Assembly: GCF_008124835.1 (NCBI RefSeq)
Contig: NZ_VNHW01000008.1
Coordinates: forward strand, 62,001 to 126,000
Source: Blastococcus xanthinilyticus
GTDB lineage: Bacteria; Actinomycetota; Actinomycetes; Mycobacteriales; Geodermatophilaceae
Length of the DNA: 64,000 bases
Reading direction: 5' to 3'
A program made the position numbers and the translations under genes. The notes beneath the pieces were generated by a model. That model was not told the DNA's origin and ran no database searches. It was given only the letters and a program-made list of their open reading frames with translations. Shown here one piece after another: positions 35,572 through 44,162 of the stretch (the stretch's first letter is position 1; every line of letters starts with the position of its first letter).

Positions 35572-35634
35572 CCCCGGGCACAGAGCTCTCCCTACGGTTT
35601 CCGCAGGTCAGACGTAGGCACAGCTTCCTATGCC
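35572..35634. terminator. Hairpin between convergent genes, diverged relative of the 50.3-kb hairpin
   Basis: CCTACG (35591-35596) pairs with CGTAGG (35613-35618) between the converging ends of glgC and the methyltransferase gene. The flanks share TTCCGCAGGT and AGCTTCCTATGCC with the right arm of the perfect hairpin at 50339-50398, and CCCCGGGCA with its left edge. So this is a decayed copy of the same element, probably acting as a bidirectional terminator. Confidence 0.6.
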
Positions 35635-35641
35635 TCGGGGA

Positions 35642-36301
35642 TCAGGCGCGCTTCGTCGCGACCAGCAGGCCGCTGCCCATCGGGAGCACGGCCGACAGCA
35701 GGGTCTCCTCGTCCCGGATCGTGCGGGCGATCTCCCGCCACGCCACCGTCTGGGGGTCCCGCGCCGTCCGGTCGGCGACGCGGCCGCCCTCGAGCAGCCC
35801 GTGGCAGGTGAGCGTGCCGCCCACCCGGACCAGCGCCAGCAGCGCCGCGAGGTGTTCGGCGTACTCCCGCGGCGGGCCGGCGCAGCAGACCATGTCGTAC
35901 CCGCCCGGGGAGAGCCGGGGGAGCACCTCGCCCGGCGTCCCGAAGATCAGCCGGGCCCGGCTGGCGGGCACCCGTGCCTCGGCGAGCGCCGCGCGGGCGG
36001 CGCGCAGCTGCTCCGGGTCGCCGTCCAGGGCGGTGAGCACGCCGTCGGGCCGCATGCCGCGCAGCAGCCACAGGGCAGCCAGCCCGCCACCGCTGCCGAT
36101 GGACACGACCGAGCGGGCGCCCGTCGTGGCGGCCAGCACGGCGAGGGTGGCGCCCACGGGTGGCTCGACCGGCCTCGACCCGGCGAGGGCGGACGCCCGC
36201 TGCCGGGCCGCGCCCATCTCCGGTGACTCCGCGGCGAACCGGTCGGCGTAGGCGGCGCCCTGCTCGGTGCCGCCCCCGGGCGGCGGCTGCTCGGCGCTCA
36301 T
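35642..36301 (-). CDS. SAM-dependent O-methyltransferase (class I)
   Basis: 219 residues, O-methyltransferase family 3-like. The SAM-binding motif is [19 protein letters not shown], the acidic loop is [10 protein letters not shown], and [14 protein letters not shown] follows, where the usual DxxD metal motif is not obvious. Position next to sigE matches the methyltransferase beside sigE in mycobacteria (Rv1220c, from memory). Substrate unknown. ATG 36301 lies 9 bases after TACCCT. Confidence 0.87.
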   Translation of the reverse strand: MSAEQPPPGGGTEQGAAYADRFAAESPEMGAARQRASALAGSRPVEPPVGATLAVLAATTGARSVVSIGSGGGLAALWLLRGMRPDGVLTALDGDPEQLRAARAALAEARVPASRARLIFGTPGEVLPRLSPGGYDMVCCAGPPREYAEHLAALLALVRVGGTLTCHGLLEGGRVADRTARDPQTVAWREIARTIRDEETLLSAVLPMGSGLLVATKRA

Positions 36302-36499
36302 CACCGGCCGAGGGTAGTGGCCGGGCCGCCGGAGGCCGCGCGGGCGGCGAACCTGTGGGTCTCCTGGGAGACGCGGTGCCCGGGAACACGGGTGTGCCGG
36401 TCGTCCGTTGATCGTGGTGTGCGCCTGAAGCGAGCCGTGCCCGCCCCCTCCGCCGACGCCGGGGCAGTCGTGCCCGCGCCCGTCTGCGATCCTGGTGAC

Positions 36500-37090
36500 G
36501 TGTCCGAGGCCACTCCCGTGCAGCCCGCCAGCGCAGCGGCGGGCGCCGACGGCTGGGTGGCGCCCTCCTGGGAGCAGGTCGTGCGCGACCACTCCGCCCG
36601 GGTGTACCGGCTGGCCTATCGGCTGTCGGGCAACCCGCAGGACGCCGAGGACCTGACGCAGGAGACCTTCGTCCGGGTCTTCCGCTCGCTCGCCGACTAC
36701 TCGCCGGGCACGTTCGAGGGCTGGCTGCACCGGATCACCACGAACCTGTTCCTCGACATGGTCCGCAGGCGGCAGCGGATCCGGTTCGACGCGCTGCCCG
36801 AGGACACCGAGCGCCTGCCCGGCCGCGCGCCGAGCCCCGAGCAGGTCTACGCCGACACCCACCTCGACCCGCAGGTGCAGGCCGCGCTGGACGCGCTGTC
36901 CCCGGAGTTCCGGGTGGCGGTGGTCCTCTGCGACATCGAGGGACTCACCTACGAGGAGATCGCGGCGACCCTCGGCATCAAGCTGGGCACCGTGCGCAGC
37001 CGCATCCACCGCGGCCGGGTGCAGCTGCGCGAGGCGCTGGCCCACCTGGCACCGCGCCGGCCGACCGCACAGGGGGAGGTGCCGGCGTGA
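36500..37090 (+). CDS. sigE: ECF RNA polymerase sigma factor SigE
   Basis: 196 residues. Region 2 is [30 protein letters not shown] with [19 protein letters not shown]; region 4 is [51 protein letters not shown]. Sequence and the following anti-sigma, HtrA and TatB genes identify the envelope-stress sigma factor SigE. GTG 36500 is chosen; an upstream in-frame GTG at 36419 would give a longer N-terminus, and mycobacterial SigE is known to have alternative starts. The stop overlaps the anti-sigma start (GTGA). Confidence 0.93.
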   Translation: MSEATPVQPASAAAGADGWVAPSWEQVVRDHSARVYRLAYRLSGNPQDAEDLTQETFVRVFRSLADYSPGTFEGWLHRITTNLFLDMVRRRQRIRFDALPEDTERLPGRAPSPEQVYADTHLDPQVQAALDALSPEFRVAVVLCDIEGLTYEEIAATLGIKLGTVRSRIHRGRVQLREALAHLAPRRPTAQGEVPA

Positions 37091-37653
37091 TCCCGGAGAG
37101 CCACCTGGCGCAGGAGGCGATCGCCGCGCTGGTCGACGGCGAGCTGCCGGCCGGCCCCGCCGGCCGGGCGGCCCGGCACCTCGCCGGCTGCGCGTCCTGC
37201 CGCATGGCGGTGGAGGCGCAGCGGGAGGCGAAGGACGCCCTCCACGGCTCCGCGGACGTCTGCATGCCCGGCGACCTGATGTCGCGGCTCTGCGCCATCC
37301 CGTTCACCGCCCCGGTCCCCGGCTCCGGCGACGGCAGCGGATCGATCAGCGCGGGCGCCGGCGAGCTCACCATCACCGGCGCCTCCGGCTCGTGGTCGGT
37401 CGACCTGACCGAGGGGGCGCACCGCCGCGGGGGCTCCGGGAGCCGCTGGTTCCGCCGCGGGGTGGCCGGCACGCTGGCCGGGCTCGGCGCCGGCGTCACC
37501 GCGCTGGCGCTCACCCTGCCCCCCGGCACGGACGACAGGACGACGGCGGGCACCGCGCGGCCCCAGCAGCACACCGAGGTGGTCCCGCCGGTGGTCCGGA
37601 CGATCACCGTCGACACCTCACCCGACGCCGGCTCCCCGGGCGGTACCCCCTGA
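37087..37653 (+). CDS. rseA: Anti-sigma factor RseA (zinc-finger type)
   Basis: 188 residues. The zinc-associated anti-sigma motif H-x3-C-x2-C is visible as HLAGCASC near residues 37-44, with an upstream His in ESHLAQEA. A hydrophobic segment ([20 protein letters not shown]) at about 122-142 suggests a membrane anchor, with an external Thr/Pro-rich tail. It holds SigE inactive until stress. The stop overlaps the apparent CTG start of htrA. Confidence 0.9.
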   Translation: MIPESHLAQEAIAALVDGELPAGPAGRAARHLAGCASCRMAVEAQREAKDALHGSADVCMPGDLMSRLCAIPFTAPVPGSGDGSGSISAGAGELTITGASGSWSVDLTEGAHRRGGSGSRWFRRGVAGTLAGLGAGVTALALTLPPGTDDRTTAGTARPQQHTEVVPPVVRTITVDTSPDAGSPGGTP

Positions 37654-39203
37654 GCGAGCCCCGCGACGACGACCGCACCGGTACCGGGGACGCCGCCTTC
37701 GCGCGCCCCGCGGGCCGGTCCGGTGGGTTCGACGACACGACCGCCGAGCGGCTCGCCCCCCGGCCGGCCGCGGCGCCGGAGGCCACCCCGGCCCAGGCGG
37801 GCGCGTTCGGTCGCCCCGACCGCGTCGACGGTGGCTTCGCCGACGGGCGGCCCGCGCTGCCGCCGCGCCCGGTGCCGCCCCCGCCCCCCGAGGCGCTGCT
37901 GCGGGCCTTCGGTCCGCCGGCTCCCGGTCGTGGTGGCCTGCAGCCCCCGCCGGGTGGCCGGCCCGGCGCCCGGCGGACGGCCAGCGGGCCGTGGTGGAAG
38001 GCCGATGCGACCAGCGACCCGTGGCGCGATCCGTCGTCCCCGGCCGGGCTGGGCGCTCCCGCGGTGTACGACGAGGAGGACGCGCCCGGTCCGCTCGTGA
38101 TCGACCCGCAGGGCCGGCGCAAGGTGCGGCTGCGCGACGTCTCGGTGCGGCTGGCCACCCTCGTGGTCATCGGCGTGCTCGCGGTCGGCGCCGTCGGCGG
38201 GGGCGTCGGCTGGTACCTCACCCGCACCGCCGACGAGACCCCGCTGTTCACCCCGGAAGCGACGCTCTCGCAGGTCGAGCCGGGCGTCACCCGCGAACCG
38301 GGGTCGGTCTCCGACATCGCCGACGCCGTGCTCCCCACAGTGGTCTCGATCGAGGTCCGCGTGGGCCAGGGCGGGGCCACCGGGTCCGGCGTCGTGATCG
38401 ACGGCGAGAACGGCTACATCGTCACCAACAACCACGTGGTCTCCGGCGCCGACGGCGTCGAGGGCGCCGAGATCCGGGCCGTGTTCTCCGACGGCAGCGG
38501 CTCGGCGGCCCGCATCGTCGGCCGCGACCCGGCCAGCGACCTCGCCGTCATCAAGGTGGAGAAGCCCGGTCTGGTCACCGCCACCCTCGGCCGCTCCGAC
38601 GGCATCGTCGTCGGCGACCCGGTGGTCGCCGTCGGCTCGCCCCTGGGGCTGGCCGGCACCGTCACCAGCGGCATCGTCAGCGCGTTGGAGCGGCCGGTCC
38701 GGCTGTCCGGCGCCGGCACCGACACCAACGCGGTCATCAGCGCGGTGCAGACCGACGCGCCGATCAACCCGGGCAACTCCGGCGGCGCGCTGGTCGACGC
38801 CAGCGGCGCGCTCGTCGGCATCAACACCGCGATCGCCTCCACCGGGGCGGGGGGCTCGATCGGCCTGGGCTTCGCCATCCCGATCGACACCGTCAAGCGG
38901 ATCTCCGAGCAGCTGATCTCCACGGGGTCGGCCGTGCACGCCACCCTCGGGGTGAACGCCCGGTCGGTCACCGACGGCACCCGCGACGGCGCGCTCGTGG
39001 TGAACGTGGAGCCGGGCGGCGCGGCCGCGCAGGCCGGCATCCGCGAGGAGGACATCATCATCGCCGTCGACGACACCCCGGTCGGCAGCTCCGAGGAGCT
39101 CGCCGTGGCCGTCGACGCCCGGCAGCCGGGTGAGGACGTCGTGCTCGAGGTCGTCCGCGGTGGCAGCTCCCGGACGGTGCAGGCGACGCTCGGCGCGGCC
39201 TAG
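37650..39203 (+). CDS. htrA: HtrA/DegP-like membrane serine protease with PDZ domain, apparent CTG start
   Basis: 517 residues. A long Pro/Gly/Ala-rich cytoplasmic region (1-160), one transmembrane helix (~168-190), a trypsin-like protease with His262 (TNNHVV), Asp297 (ASDLAVIK) and Ser377 (GNSGGA), and a C-terminal PDZ domain (about 430-510). It degrades or checks envelope proteins in the SigE stress circuit. The frame has no ATG, GTG or TTG near the junction; CTG 37650 overlaps the rseA stop as CTGA and would give (M)SEPRDD. The first in-frame GTG is near 37880, within the disordered region, and is the alternative. Confidence 0.9.
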   Translation: MSEPRDDDRTGTGDAAFARPAGRSGGFDDTTAERLAPRPAAAPEATPAQAGAFGRPDRVDGGFADGRPALPPRPVPPPPPEALLRAFGPPAPGRGGLQPPPGGRPGARRTASGPWWKADATSDPWRDPSSPAGLGAPAVYDEEDAPGPLVIDPQGRRKVRLRDVSVRLATLVVIGVLAVGAVGGGVGWYLTRTADETPLFTPEATLSQVEPGVTREPGSVSDIADAVLPTVVSIEVRVGQGGATGSGVVIDGENGYIVTNNHVVSGADGVEGAEIRAVFSDGSGSAARIVGRDPASDLAVIKVEKPGLVTATLGRSDGIVVGDPVVAVGSPLGLAGTVTSGIVSALERPVRLSGAGTDTNAVISAVQTDAPINPGNSGGALVDASGALVGINTAIASTGAGGSIGLGFAIPIDTVKRISEQLISTGSAVHATLGVNARSVTDGTRDGALVVNVEPGGAAAQAGIREEDIIIAVDDTPVGSSEELAVAVDARQPGEDVVLEVVRGGSSRTVQATLGAA

Positions 39204-39283
39204 TTCGCCTGGCGTTCACCCGGCCCACCTACGCTGGGTCCCGGCTCCGTGGCGCGGGGCCGTGACCGGGGACAGGAGCGGTG

Positions 39284-39646
39284 GTGTTCGACTCGATCGG
39301 CTGGGGCGAGATCGCCGTCCTGATGCTCGCCGCGCTGTTCATCTTCGGCCCGGAACGGCTGCCCGACCTGGCCAAGGACGCCGCGAGCGGGCTGAAGAAG
39401 GTGCGGTCGGCGATCACCGGCGTCCGCGCGCAGGTCAACGACTCCCTCGGTGACGACTTCGCCGAGTTCCGTGACCTCGACCTGCGCAAGTACCACCCGC
39501 GCACGTTCATCCGCGAGCAGCTGCTCGCCGACGACGAGCACGACGCGCCGGCCGCTCCGCCCAGCGGTGCCACGTCGTCGCGGGTCGTCGCCGCGCAGCT
39601 GCGCGACCGCGACGTCCCGCCGCCGTTCGACGTCGACGCGACCTGA
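39284..39646 (+). CDS. tatB: Sec-independent translocase subunit TatB
   Basis: 120 residues. An N-terminal helix (IGWGEIAVLMLAALFIFGPERLP) with the Phe-Gly-Pro hinge is followed by an amphipathic helix (DLAKDAASGLKKVRSAI) and a charged tail. It forms the twin-arginine substrate receptor with TatC. Two adjacent GTGs exist; 39284 (MFDSIGW) is preferred because AGGAG then sits 5 bases away and the family starts MFDSIGWGE. GTG 39281 adds one Val. Confidence 0.93.
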   Translation: MFDSIGWGEIAVLMLAALFIFGPERLPDLAKDAASGLKKVRSAITGVRAQVNDSLGDDFAEFRDLDLRKYHPRTFIREQLLADDEHDAPAAPPSGATSSRVVAAQLRDRDVPPPFDVDAT

Positions 39647-39654
39647 TCTGACGG

Positions 39655-40083
39655 TCAGCTGCGGTCGACGCGACCGGACCCGGTGACCGGCTCCGGCGGC
39701 GGCAACACCACCCGGCACGCGGCCGCACCTCCCGGCAAGCGGTGGCGGTTGGCGGCGACGAGGCGGTAGACCGGCGGCGCCACCCACCGGACCGGCGGCA
39801 GCGAGAGCAGCACCCCGACGAGCCGCAGCACCCGCCATACCCCGGCGGCCGCGCGCAGCGCCCGGGCCACCGCAGGCGCGCCGCCGGTCACCGCGCCGTC
39901 GGCGCCGACCCAGAGGACCTCCCGCTGAGCCCGTTCGGGAGTCACCCCCACGGCCGCGAGGTCGAAGGACTGCCATGGGGTCACGGCGCAGTCGGCCGGC
40001 AGGATCCGCCGGGCCGCGTCGGCACAACGGGCGCAGAACGCGCAGTCGCCGTCGAAGACCAGCGTGGGTACGGGCACGAACAC
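39655..40083 (-). CDS. DCC-family thiol-disulfide oxidoreductase-like protein (DUF393)
   Basis: 142 residues. The family signature DGDCAFCARCA, with a CxxC motif, is near the N-terminus after TLVFDGDC; then PWQSFDLAAVGVT, EVLWVGADGAVTGGAPAVARAL and a hydrophobic stretch (VLRLVGVLLSLPPVRWVAPPVYRLVA). Redox activity is presumed from the CxxC. GTG 40083 has GGAGG upstream. Convergent with tatB, 8 bases apart. Confidence 0.88.
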   Translation of the reverse strand: MFVPVPTLVFDGDCAFCARCADAARRILPADCAVTPWQSFDLAAVGVTPERAQREVLWVGADGAVTGGAPAVARALRAAAGVWRVLRLVGVLLSLPPVRWVAPPVYRLVAANRHRLPGGAAACRVVLPPPEPVTGSGRVDRS

Positions 40084-40165
40084 CTCCGCGGTGGGGACAG
40101 CCGTCAGGGAGTCTGTCGACGGGGCCTGCCGGGGTCCACCACCGCGCCGCGAGGTGTCGGTCGGC

Positions 40166-41317
40166 TCAGTGCTTGACCGGGGTCAGCCCGAGCGACATGC
40201 CGGACAGCCCGCGCTGGCGGACGGCGAGCCCGTCGGCGATCTTCTCCAGCGCCTGCGCGGCGGGGGAGTCGGGATCGGCGAGCACGATCGGCGCACCGGC
40301 GTCGCCGGCCTCGCGCAGCCGGGTGTCCAGCGGGATCTGGCCGAGCAGCGGCACCCGGGCACCGAGGGTCCGGGTCAGCGCGTCGGAGACGGTCTGCCCG
40401 CCCCCGGAGCCGAACACCTCGACGCGGGAGCCGTCGGGCAGGTCCATCCAGCTCATGTTCTCGATGACCCCGACCACCTGCTGGTGGGTCTGGGTGGCGA
40501 TCGCGCCGGCCCGCTCGGCCACCTCGGCGGCGGCCAGCTGCGGCGTGGTGACGACGAGGATCTCGGCGTTGGGCAGCAGCTGGGCGATCGAGATCGCGAC
40601 GTCACCGGTGCCCGGGGGCAGGTCCAGCAGCAGGACGTCGAGGTCGCCCCACCACACGTCGGCGAGGAACTGCTGCAGCGCGCGGTGCAGCATCGGCCCG
40701 CGCCACACGACCGGCGTGTTGCCGGGGGTGAACATGCCGATCGAGATGACCTTCACGCCCAGCGACTGCGGCGGCATGATCATGTTGTCGACCTGGGTGG
40801 GCTTGTCGTCCACGCCCAGCATCCGCGGCACCGAGTGGCCGTAGATGTCGGCGTCCACGACACCCACCGCCAGCCCGCGCTTGGCGAGGGAGGCAGCCAG
40901 GTTCACGGTGACGCTGGACTTGCCGACACCGCCTTTGCCGGAGGCGACGGCGTAGACGCGGGTCAGCGAGCCGGGCTGGGCGAAGGGGATGACCGGCTCG
41001 GCGGCGTCGGTGCCGCGCACGGTCTTGCGCAGCTCGCTGCGCTGCTCGTCGCTCATCACGTCCAGCGCGACCTGCACCGCGGTGACCCCGGGGACCGCCC
41101 CGACCGCCTGCGTGACCCGGTTGGTGATCGTCTCGCGCATGGGGCAGCCGGCGACGGTGAGGTAGACCTCCACGGCGACCGAGCCGTCCGGCCCGATCCG
41201 CACGTCCTTGATCATGCCCAGCTCGGGGAGCGGGCGGTTGATCTCGGGGTCCTGGACGGTGGCCAGAGCGGCGTTGACGGCGTCGAGCGCCGGCGTACCG
41301 GTCAGCTGGTCGGACAT
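40166..41317 (-). CDS. mrp: Mrp/ApbC-family iron-sulfur cluster carrier ATPase
   Basis: 383 residues. The N-terminal MIP18/DUF59 domain (about 1-95, VQDPEINRPLPELGMIKDV, AGCPMRETI) is followed by a P-loop ATPase with deviant Walker A SGKGGVGKSS, Switch I DADIYGHSVPRMLG and LLDLPPGTGD. Such proteins bind and transfer Fe-S clusters. The usual CxxC near the C-terminus is not seen, as in many actinobacterial members. ATG 41317 is preferred over an upstream in-frame start because MSDQ aligns with the domain edge. Confidence 0.93.
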   Translation of the reverse strand: MSDQLTGTPALDAVNAALATVQDPEINRPLPELGMIKDVRIGPDGSVAVEVYLTVAGCPMRETITNRVTQAVGAVPGVTAVQVALDVMSDEQRSELRKTVRGTDAAEPVIPFAQPGSLTRVYAVASGKGGVGKSSVTVNLAASLAKRGLAVGVVDADIYGHSVPRMLGVDDKPTQVDNMIMPPQSLGVKVISIGMFTPGNTPVVWRGPMLHRALQQFLADVWWGDLDVLLLDLPPGTGDVAISIAQLLPNAEILVVTTPQLAAAEVAERAGAIATQTHQQVVGVIENMSWMDLPDGSRVEVFGSGGGQTVSDALTRTLGARVPLLGQIPLDTRLREAGDAGAPIVLADPDSPAAQALEKIADGLAVRQRGLSGMSLGLTPVKH

Positions 41318-41484
41318 CGTGTTCGTCTGTCTCCTCGTGAAGCGGGGGACCGGCATCCGGCGGTCGGCGTCAGCCGCGGCGACCTGCGCGATCGGTCGCC
41401 TGCCACTGTACGGCGGGAGACGTCCCGCCCCGGTCGGCGGAGGGTGATCCGGGACGCACCGGGGAGCGTCACTAGGGTCGCGTC

Positions 41485-42174
41485 GTGCCCCCGGACCGTG
41501 CGCAGACGCTGCGGGACGCCGTGGGGCTGGGGCTCGCCGTCGGGCTCTACGGCGTGGCGTTCGGCGCCGCGGCCGACGCCGCGGGGCTCGACGTCTGGCA
41601 GGCGCTGGTGCTCTCCGCCGTCATGTTCACCGGCGCCTCCCAGTTCGCCCTGATCGGCGTTCTCGGAGCCGGCGGCAGTGCCCTCGCCGCCGTCGGCAGC
41701 GCGCTGCTGCTCGGCACCCGCAACACCGTCTACGGCGTGCGGCTGGTCCCGCTGCTGCGGCCGCGCGGCCGGCTGCGTCGCGCCGGGACGGCGCACTGGG
41801 TCATCGACGAGACGACGGCCCTCGCGCTGGCGGCTCCGGACCGGGCCATGGCCGGGCTGGCGTTCCTGGTGGGCGGCGCGACGCTGTACCTGACCTGGAA
41901 CGCGACGACCGTCGTCGGTGCGCTGGGCGCCGCCGCGCTCGGCGGTACCGCACGGGCCGCGCTGGACGCCGTCGTCCCGGCCGCCTTCCTCGCCCTGCTG
42001 TGGCCCCGGCTGGGCCGGGCGTTCCCCGAGCCGGCCGTGCAGCGCCGGGTGGCCCTGGGCGGGGCGGTGGTCGCGCTCGCGCTGACGCCGTTCGTGCCGC
42101 CCGGCGTGCAGGTGGTGACCGCGGTGGTGGCGGTCGCGCTGGCCGGCCGGCCGCGCCGGGCGGTGGCGTCGTGA
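41485..42174 (+). CDS. azlC: AzlC-family branched-chain amino acid exporter subunit
   Basis: 229 residues with seven to eight hydrophobic helices. Family motifs are GVAFGAAADAAGLDVWQALVLSAVMFTGASQFALIG and LLGTRNTVYGVRL with WVIDETTALAL. AzlC pairs with AzlD to export branched-chain amino acids in characterised bacteria. GTG 41485 lies 6 bases after TAGGGT (leaderless). The stop overlaps the azlD start (GTGA). Confidence 0.93.
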   Translation: MPPDRAQTLRDAVGLGLAVGLYGVAFGAAADAAGLDVWQALVLSAVMFTGASQFALIGVLGAGGSALAAVGSALLLGTRNTVYGVRLVPLLRPRGRLRRAGTAHWVIDETTALALAAPDRAMAGLAFLVGGATLYLTWNATTVVGALGAAALGGTARAALDAVVPAAFLALLWPRLGRAFPEPAVQRRVALGGAVVALALTPFVPPGVQVVTAVVAVALAGRPRRAVAS

Positions 42175-42482
42175 GCGCCACCTGGACGGCGGTCCTCGTC
42201 GCCTCCGCCGGCTGCTACCTGCTCAAGCTGGCCGGGCTGTCGGTGCCCGCCGCGTGGGTCGAGCAGCCGTGGGTGGCCCGCGTCGTGGACTTCGTGCCCG
42301 CCGCGCTGCTGGCCGCGCTCGTGGTGGTGCAGGGGCTGACCAGCGGCGACGAGATCGTCGTCGACGGGCGGCTGGCCGGGCTGGCCGTCGCCGCGCTGGC
42401 CCTCGCGCTCCGGGCGCCGTTCATCGTGGTGCTGCTGCTCGCCGGCGCGGCCGGCGCGCTCGTGCACGTCGTCGTGGGGTGA
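42171..42482 (+). CDS. azlD: AzlD-family branched-chain amino acid exporter subunit
   Basis: 103 residues, three to four hydrophobic helices, standard AzlD size. Begins VSATWTAVLVASAGCYLLKLAGLSVP and contains VARVVDFVPAALLAALVVVQ. Small partner of AzlC. Bases 42203-42332 recur as a ~93% identical fragment at 43428-43561. Confidence 0.92.
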   Translation: MSATWTAVLVASAGCYLLKLAGLSVPAAWVEQPWVARVVDFVPAALLAALVVVQGLTSGDEIVVDGRLAGLAVAALALALRAPFIVVLLLAGAAGALVHVVVG

Positions 42483-42661
42483 GCGGTGGCGTGCGACGCC
42501 CGGCACGGCAGCTGGATGTCGGGCGGGGGGCAGCTCCGGCCGGTTCACGCAGGGGCCGATGCTGGTGCGGATCGATCTGGTGCCGTAACTTCCGCCACCT
42601 GGTCCCGTGTCTCCAGCGATCCGCGAGGTCGCCGGGAGCCGGGTAGGGAGGCACGGCAAGG

Positions 42662-43300
42662 GTGGACGCTCACGGCGCCGGCTGGGAACGCCGCGAGTCG
42701 TCTTCGTCTCCGCCGGCATCCGCGGATGGAGCGGGTTCCGAGCAGCCGCGCGGCCGTGTGAGGCACCCGGCGGCCGCGGCGGTGGTCGCGTCGTTGGCCG
42801 TCGCCGTCGGAGCCGCGACCCTGTGGGCTCCCTCTGGCGACGACCGGGACGACGGGGTCGTGATGGCCGAGGAGGCCCCCCGGCTCGACGAGCCGTGGCT
42901 CCCCGCGCCCTGGGAACTGGCTGGGTCCGACTCGCGCACCGTGGCTGCGGACCAGGCTTCCCCTCATCGTCCGTGCGGGCGCGAGATGGTCTCCGCGACG
43001 GAACTCGACGTCGCCGAGCAGACCTTCGTCCACCCGTCCGGCACGCGGGCGCGGCTCCTCGTGTTGAGGCCTGCGACCGGCGGTCCGATGACCCTCTTCC
43101 AGTTCGTCTACGCCTCCTGTCTGGTAGCGGGGCAGGCGGAGAGCGTTCCGGGGCCGCACAACCGATGGGCCTACGCGGGCGACGCCGGCGCCGCGGGGGT
43201 GGTGAACGAGTCGCTGTACCTCGTCGAGCTCGAGGGCGGAGCACAGGTGCCGCTGCCGGGTGATGCCGAGGACCTGCTGGAGACGTGGGAGAGCCGGTAG
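42662..43300 (+). CDS. Hypothetical single-pass exported protein
   Basis: 212 residues, not recognised. A Ser/Ala-rich cytoplasmic N-terminus, one hydrophobic helix (about 36-55, AAAAVVASLAVAVGAATLW) and an extracytoplasmic domain with three cysteines (RPCGRE, YASCLV). GTG 42662 has GGGAGG 10 bases upstream. Base composition is less extreme than in neighbours. The gene lies between azlD and a partial azlD copy, so it was probably brought in or trapped by the same rearrangement. A hairpin terminator follows. Confidence 0.6.
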   Translation: MDAHGAGWERRESSSSPPASADGAGSEQPRGRVRHPAAAAVVASLAVAVGAATLWAPSGDDRDDGVVMAEEAPRLDEPWLPAPWELAGSDSRTVAADQASPHRPCGREMVSATELDVAEQTFVHPSGTRARLLVLRPATGGPMTLFQFVYASCLVAGQAESVPGPHNRWAYAGDAGAAGVVNESLYLVELEGGAQVPLPGDAEDLLETWESR

Positions 43301-43319
43301 TCGCAGCGATGTCCGTCAG

Positions 43320-43345
43320 GGTCCTGGTCCGTCGTGGACAGGACC
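43320..43345 (+). terminator. Hairpin after the hypothetical gene
   Basis: GGTCCTG (43320-43326) pairs with CAGGACC (43339-43345), with TCC/GGA continuing inside and a short loop; 20 bases after the preceding stop. Likely terminator for the 42662 gene. Confidence 0.7.
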
Positions 43346-43427
43346 GTCGCCCATGTCGAGCAGTCCCGGGATCTGGTCGGCGGATGCCCTGAGAAAGGCA
43401 TTCGGCCACCGTTCCCCGTCCGGAGCG

Positions 43428-43561
43428 ACTCCGCCGGCTGCTACCTGCTCGAGCTGGCCGGGCTGTGGGTGCCCCTCACGTGGGTCGAGCAGCCGCGGGT
43501 GGCCCGCGTCGTGGACTTCGTGCCCGCCGCGCTGTTGACCGCGCTCGTGGTGGCGGGCTGA
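43428..43561 (+). pseudogene. Partial azlD duplicate
   Basis: Bases 43429-43558 match azlD 42203-42332 with about nine differences and one small gap. The copy preserves reading frame (SAGCYLLELAGLWVP ... VARVVDFVPAALLTALVVAG) and then stops, so it lacks the azlD start and its last two helices. An upstream in-frame GTG at 43334 could give 75 residues, but no ribosome-binding site is evident. Remnant of a duplication, probably non-functional. Confidence 0.8.
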
Positions 43562-43571
43562 GTCGCAGCCC

Positions 43572-44093
43572 TCATCCACGCTGCCAGCGGACCTCGCCGT
43601 CCACGACGGTGTCCGTCGGCTCGAGCCCGAGACCGCGGGCCACTCCCGCAGACGCCTCGTGGTCCGGGTGGATGGCGGCTCGCAGGCGGTGGACGCCATG
43701 CTCGTGGAGCCAGTCCGCCACCACCGCGGCTGCCTCCCGTGCACAGCCCTGTCCCTGGTGCGCCGTCGCCACGACCCACGCCAGGTCGGCGGCCGGTCCG
43801 TCGCGGTCCGGGGTGACGGTCGCCTGCACGGTGCCGACCAGGCGGCCGCTCCGCCGGTCGCGCAGCATCCAGTTGAGCCAGCTGTCCCGGCCGTCGGGGG
43901 AGGAGCCGACGGACTGGCGGCGATACCGGGAACGCAGCTCGTCCAGGCCGGCGGGCGAGCCCCCGGTGTAGGTGTGCAGGGCGGGATCGGCGAACAGCGG
44001 CGCCGCCTCGTCGGCGTGGTCGACCGACAACGGTTCGAGGTCCAGGCGGGCCGACCGCAGCGGTTCGATCGGGAGCACGATCGGCCGGTCCAT
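43572..44093 (-). CDS. GNAT-family acetyltransferase (RimJ/RimL-like)
   Basis: 173 residues, GNAT fold of the RimL-like type: IEPLRSARLDLEPLSVDHADEAAPLFADP at the N-terminus, LVGTVQATV, then motif A VVATAHQGQGCAREAAAVV and HRLRAAIHPDHEASAGVARGLGL. Probably acetylates a protein N-terminus or small amine; substrate unknown. ATG 44093 is 7 bases after TACCGT (leaderless). Ends 10 bases from the azlD remnant. Confidence 0.9.
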   Translation of the reverse strand: MDRPIVLPIEPLRSARLDLEPLSVDHADEAAPLFADPALHTYTGGSPAGLDELRSRYRRQSVGSSPDGRDSWLNWMLRDRRSGRLVGTVQATVTPDRDGPAADLAWVVATAHQGQGCAREAAAVVADWLHEHGVHRLRAAIHPDHEASAGVARGLGLEPTDTVVDGEVRWQRG

Positions 44094-44162
44094 CGGCCGA
44101 CGGTAGCCGGATCCGCGTGCCGGGACGGCCGATCCCGGCCGGCATCGGCCAGGATCGGCGCC

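Noticed and set aside
37087-37653. Readthrough fusion of rseA and htrA into one protein
   Set aside because: The rseA stop is in a different frame from htrA, so a fusion would need a frameshift; a CTGA coupled start is simpler.
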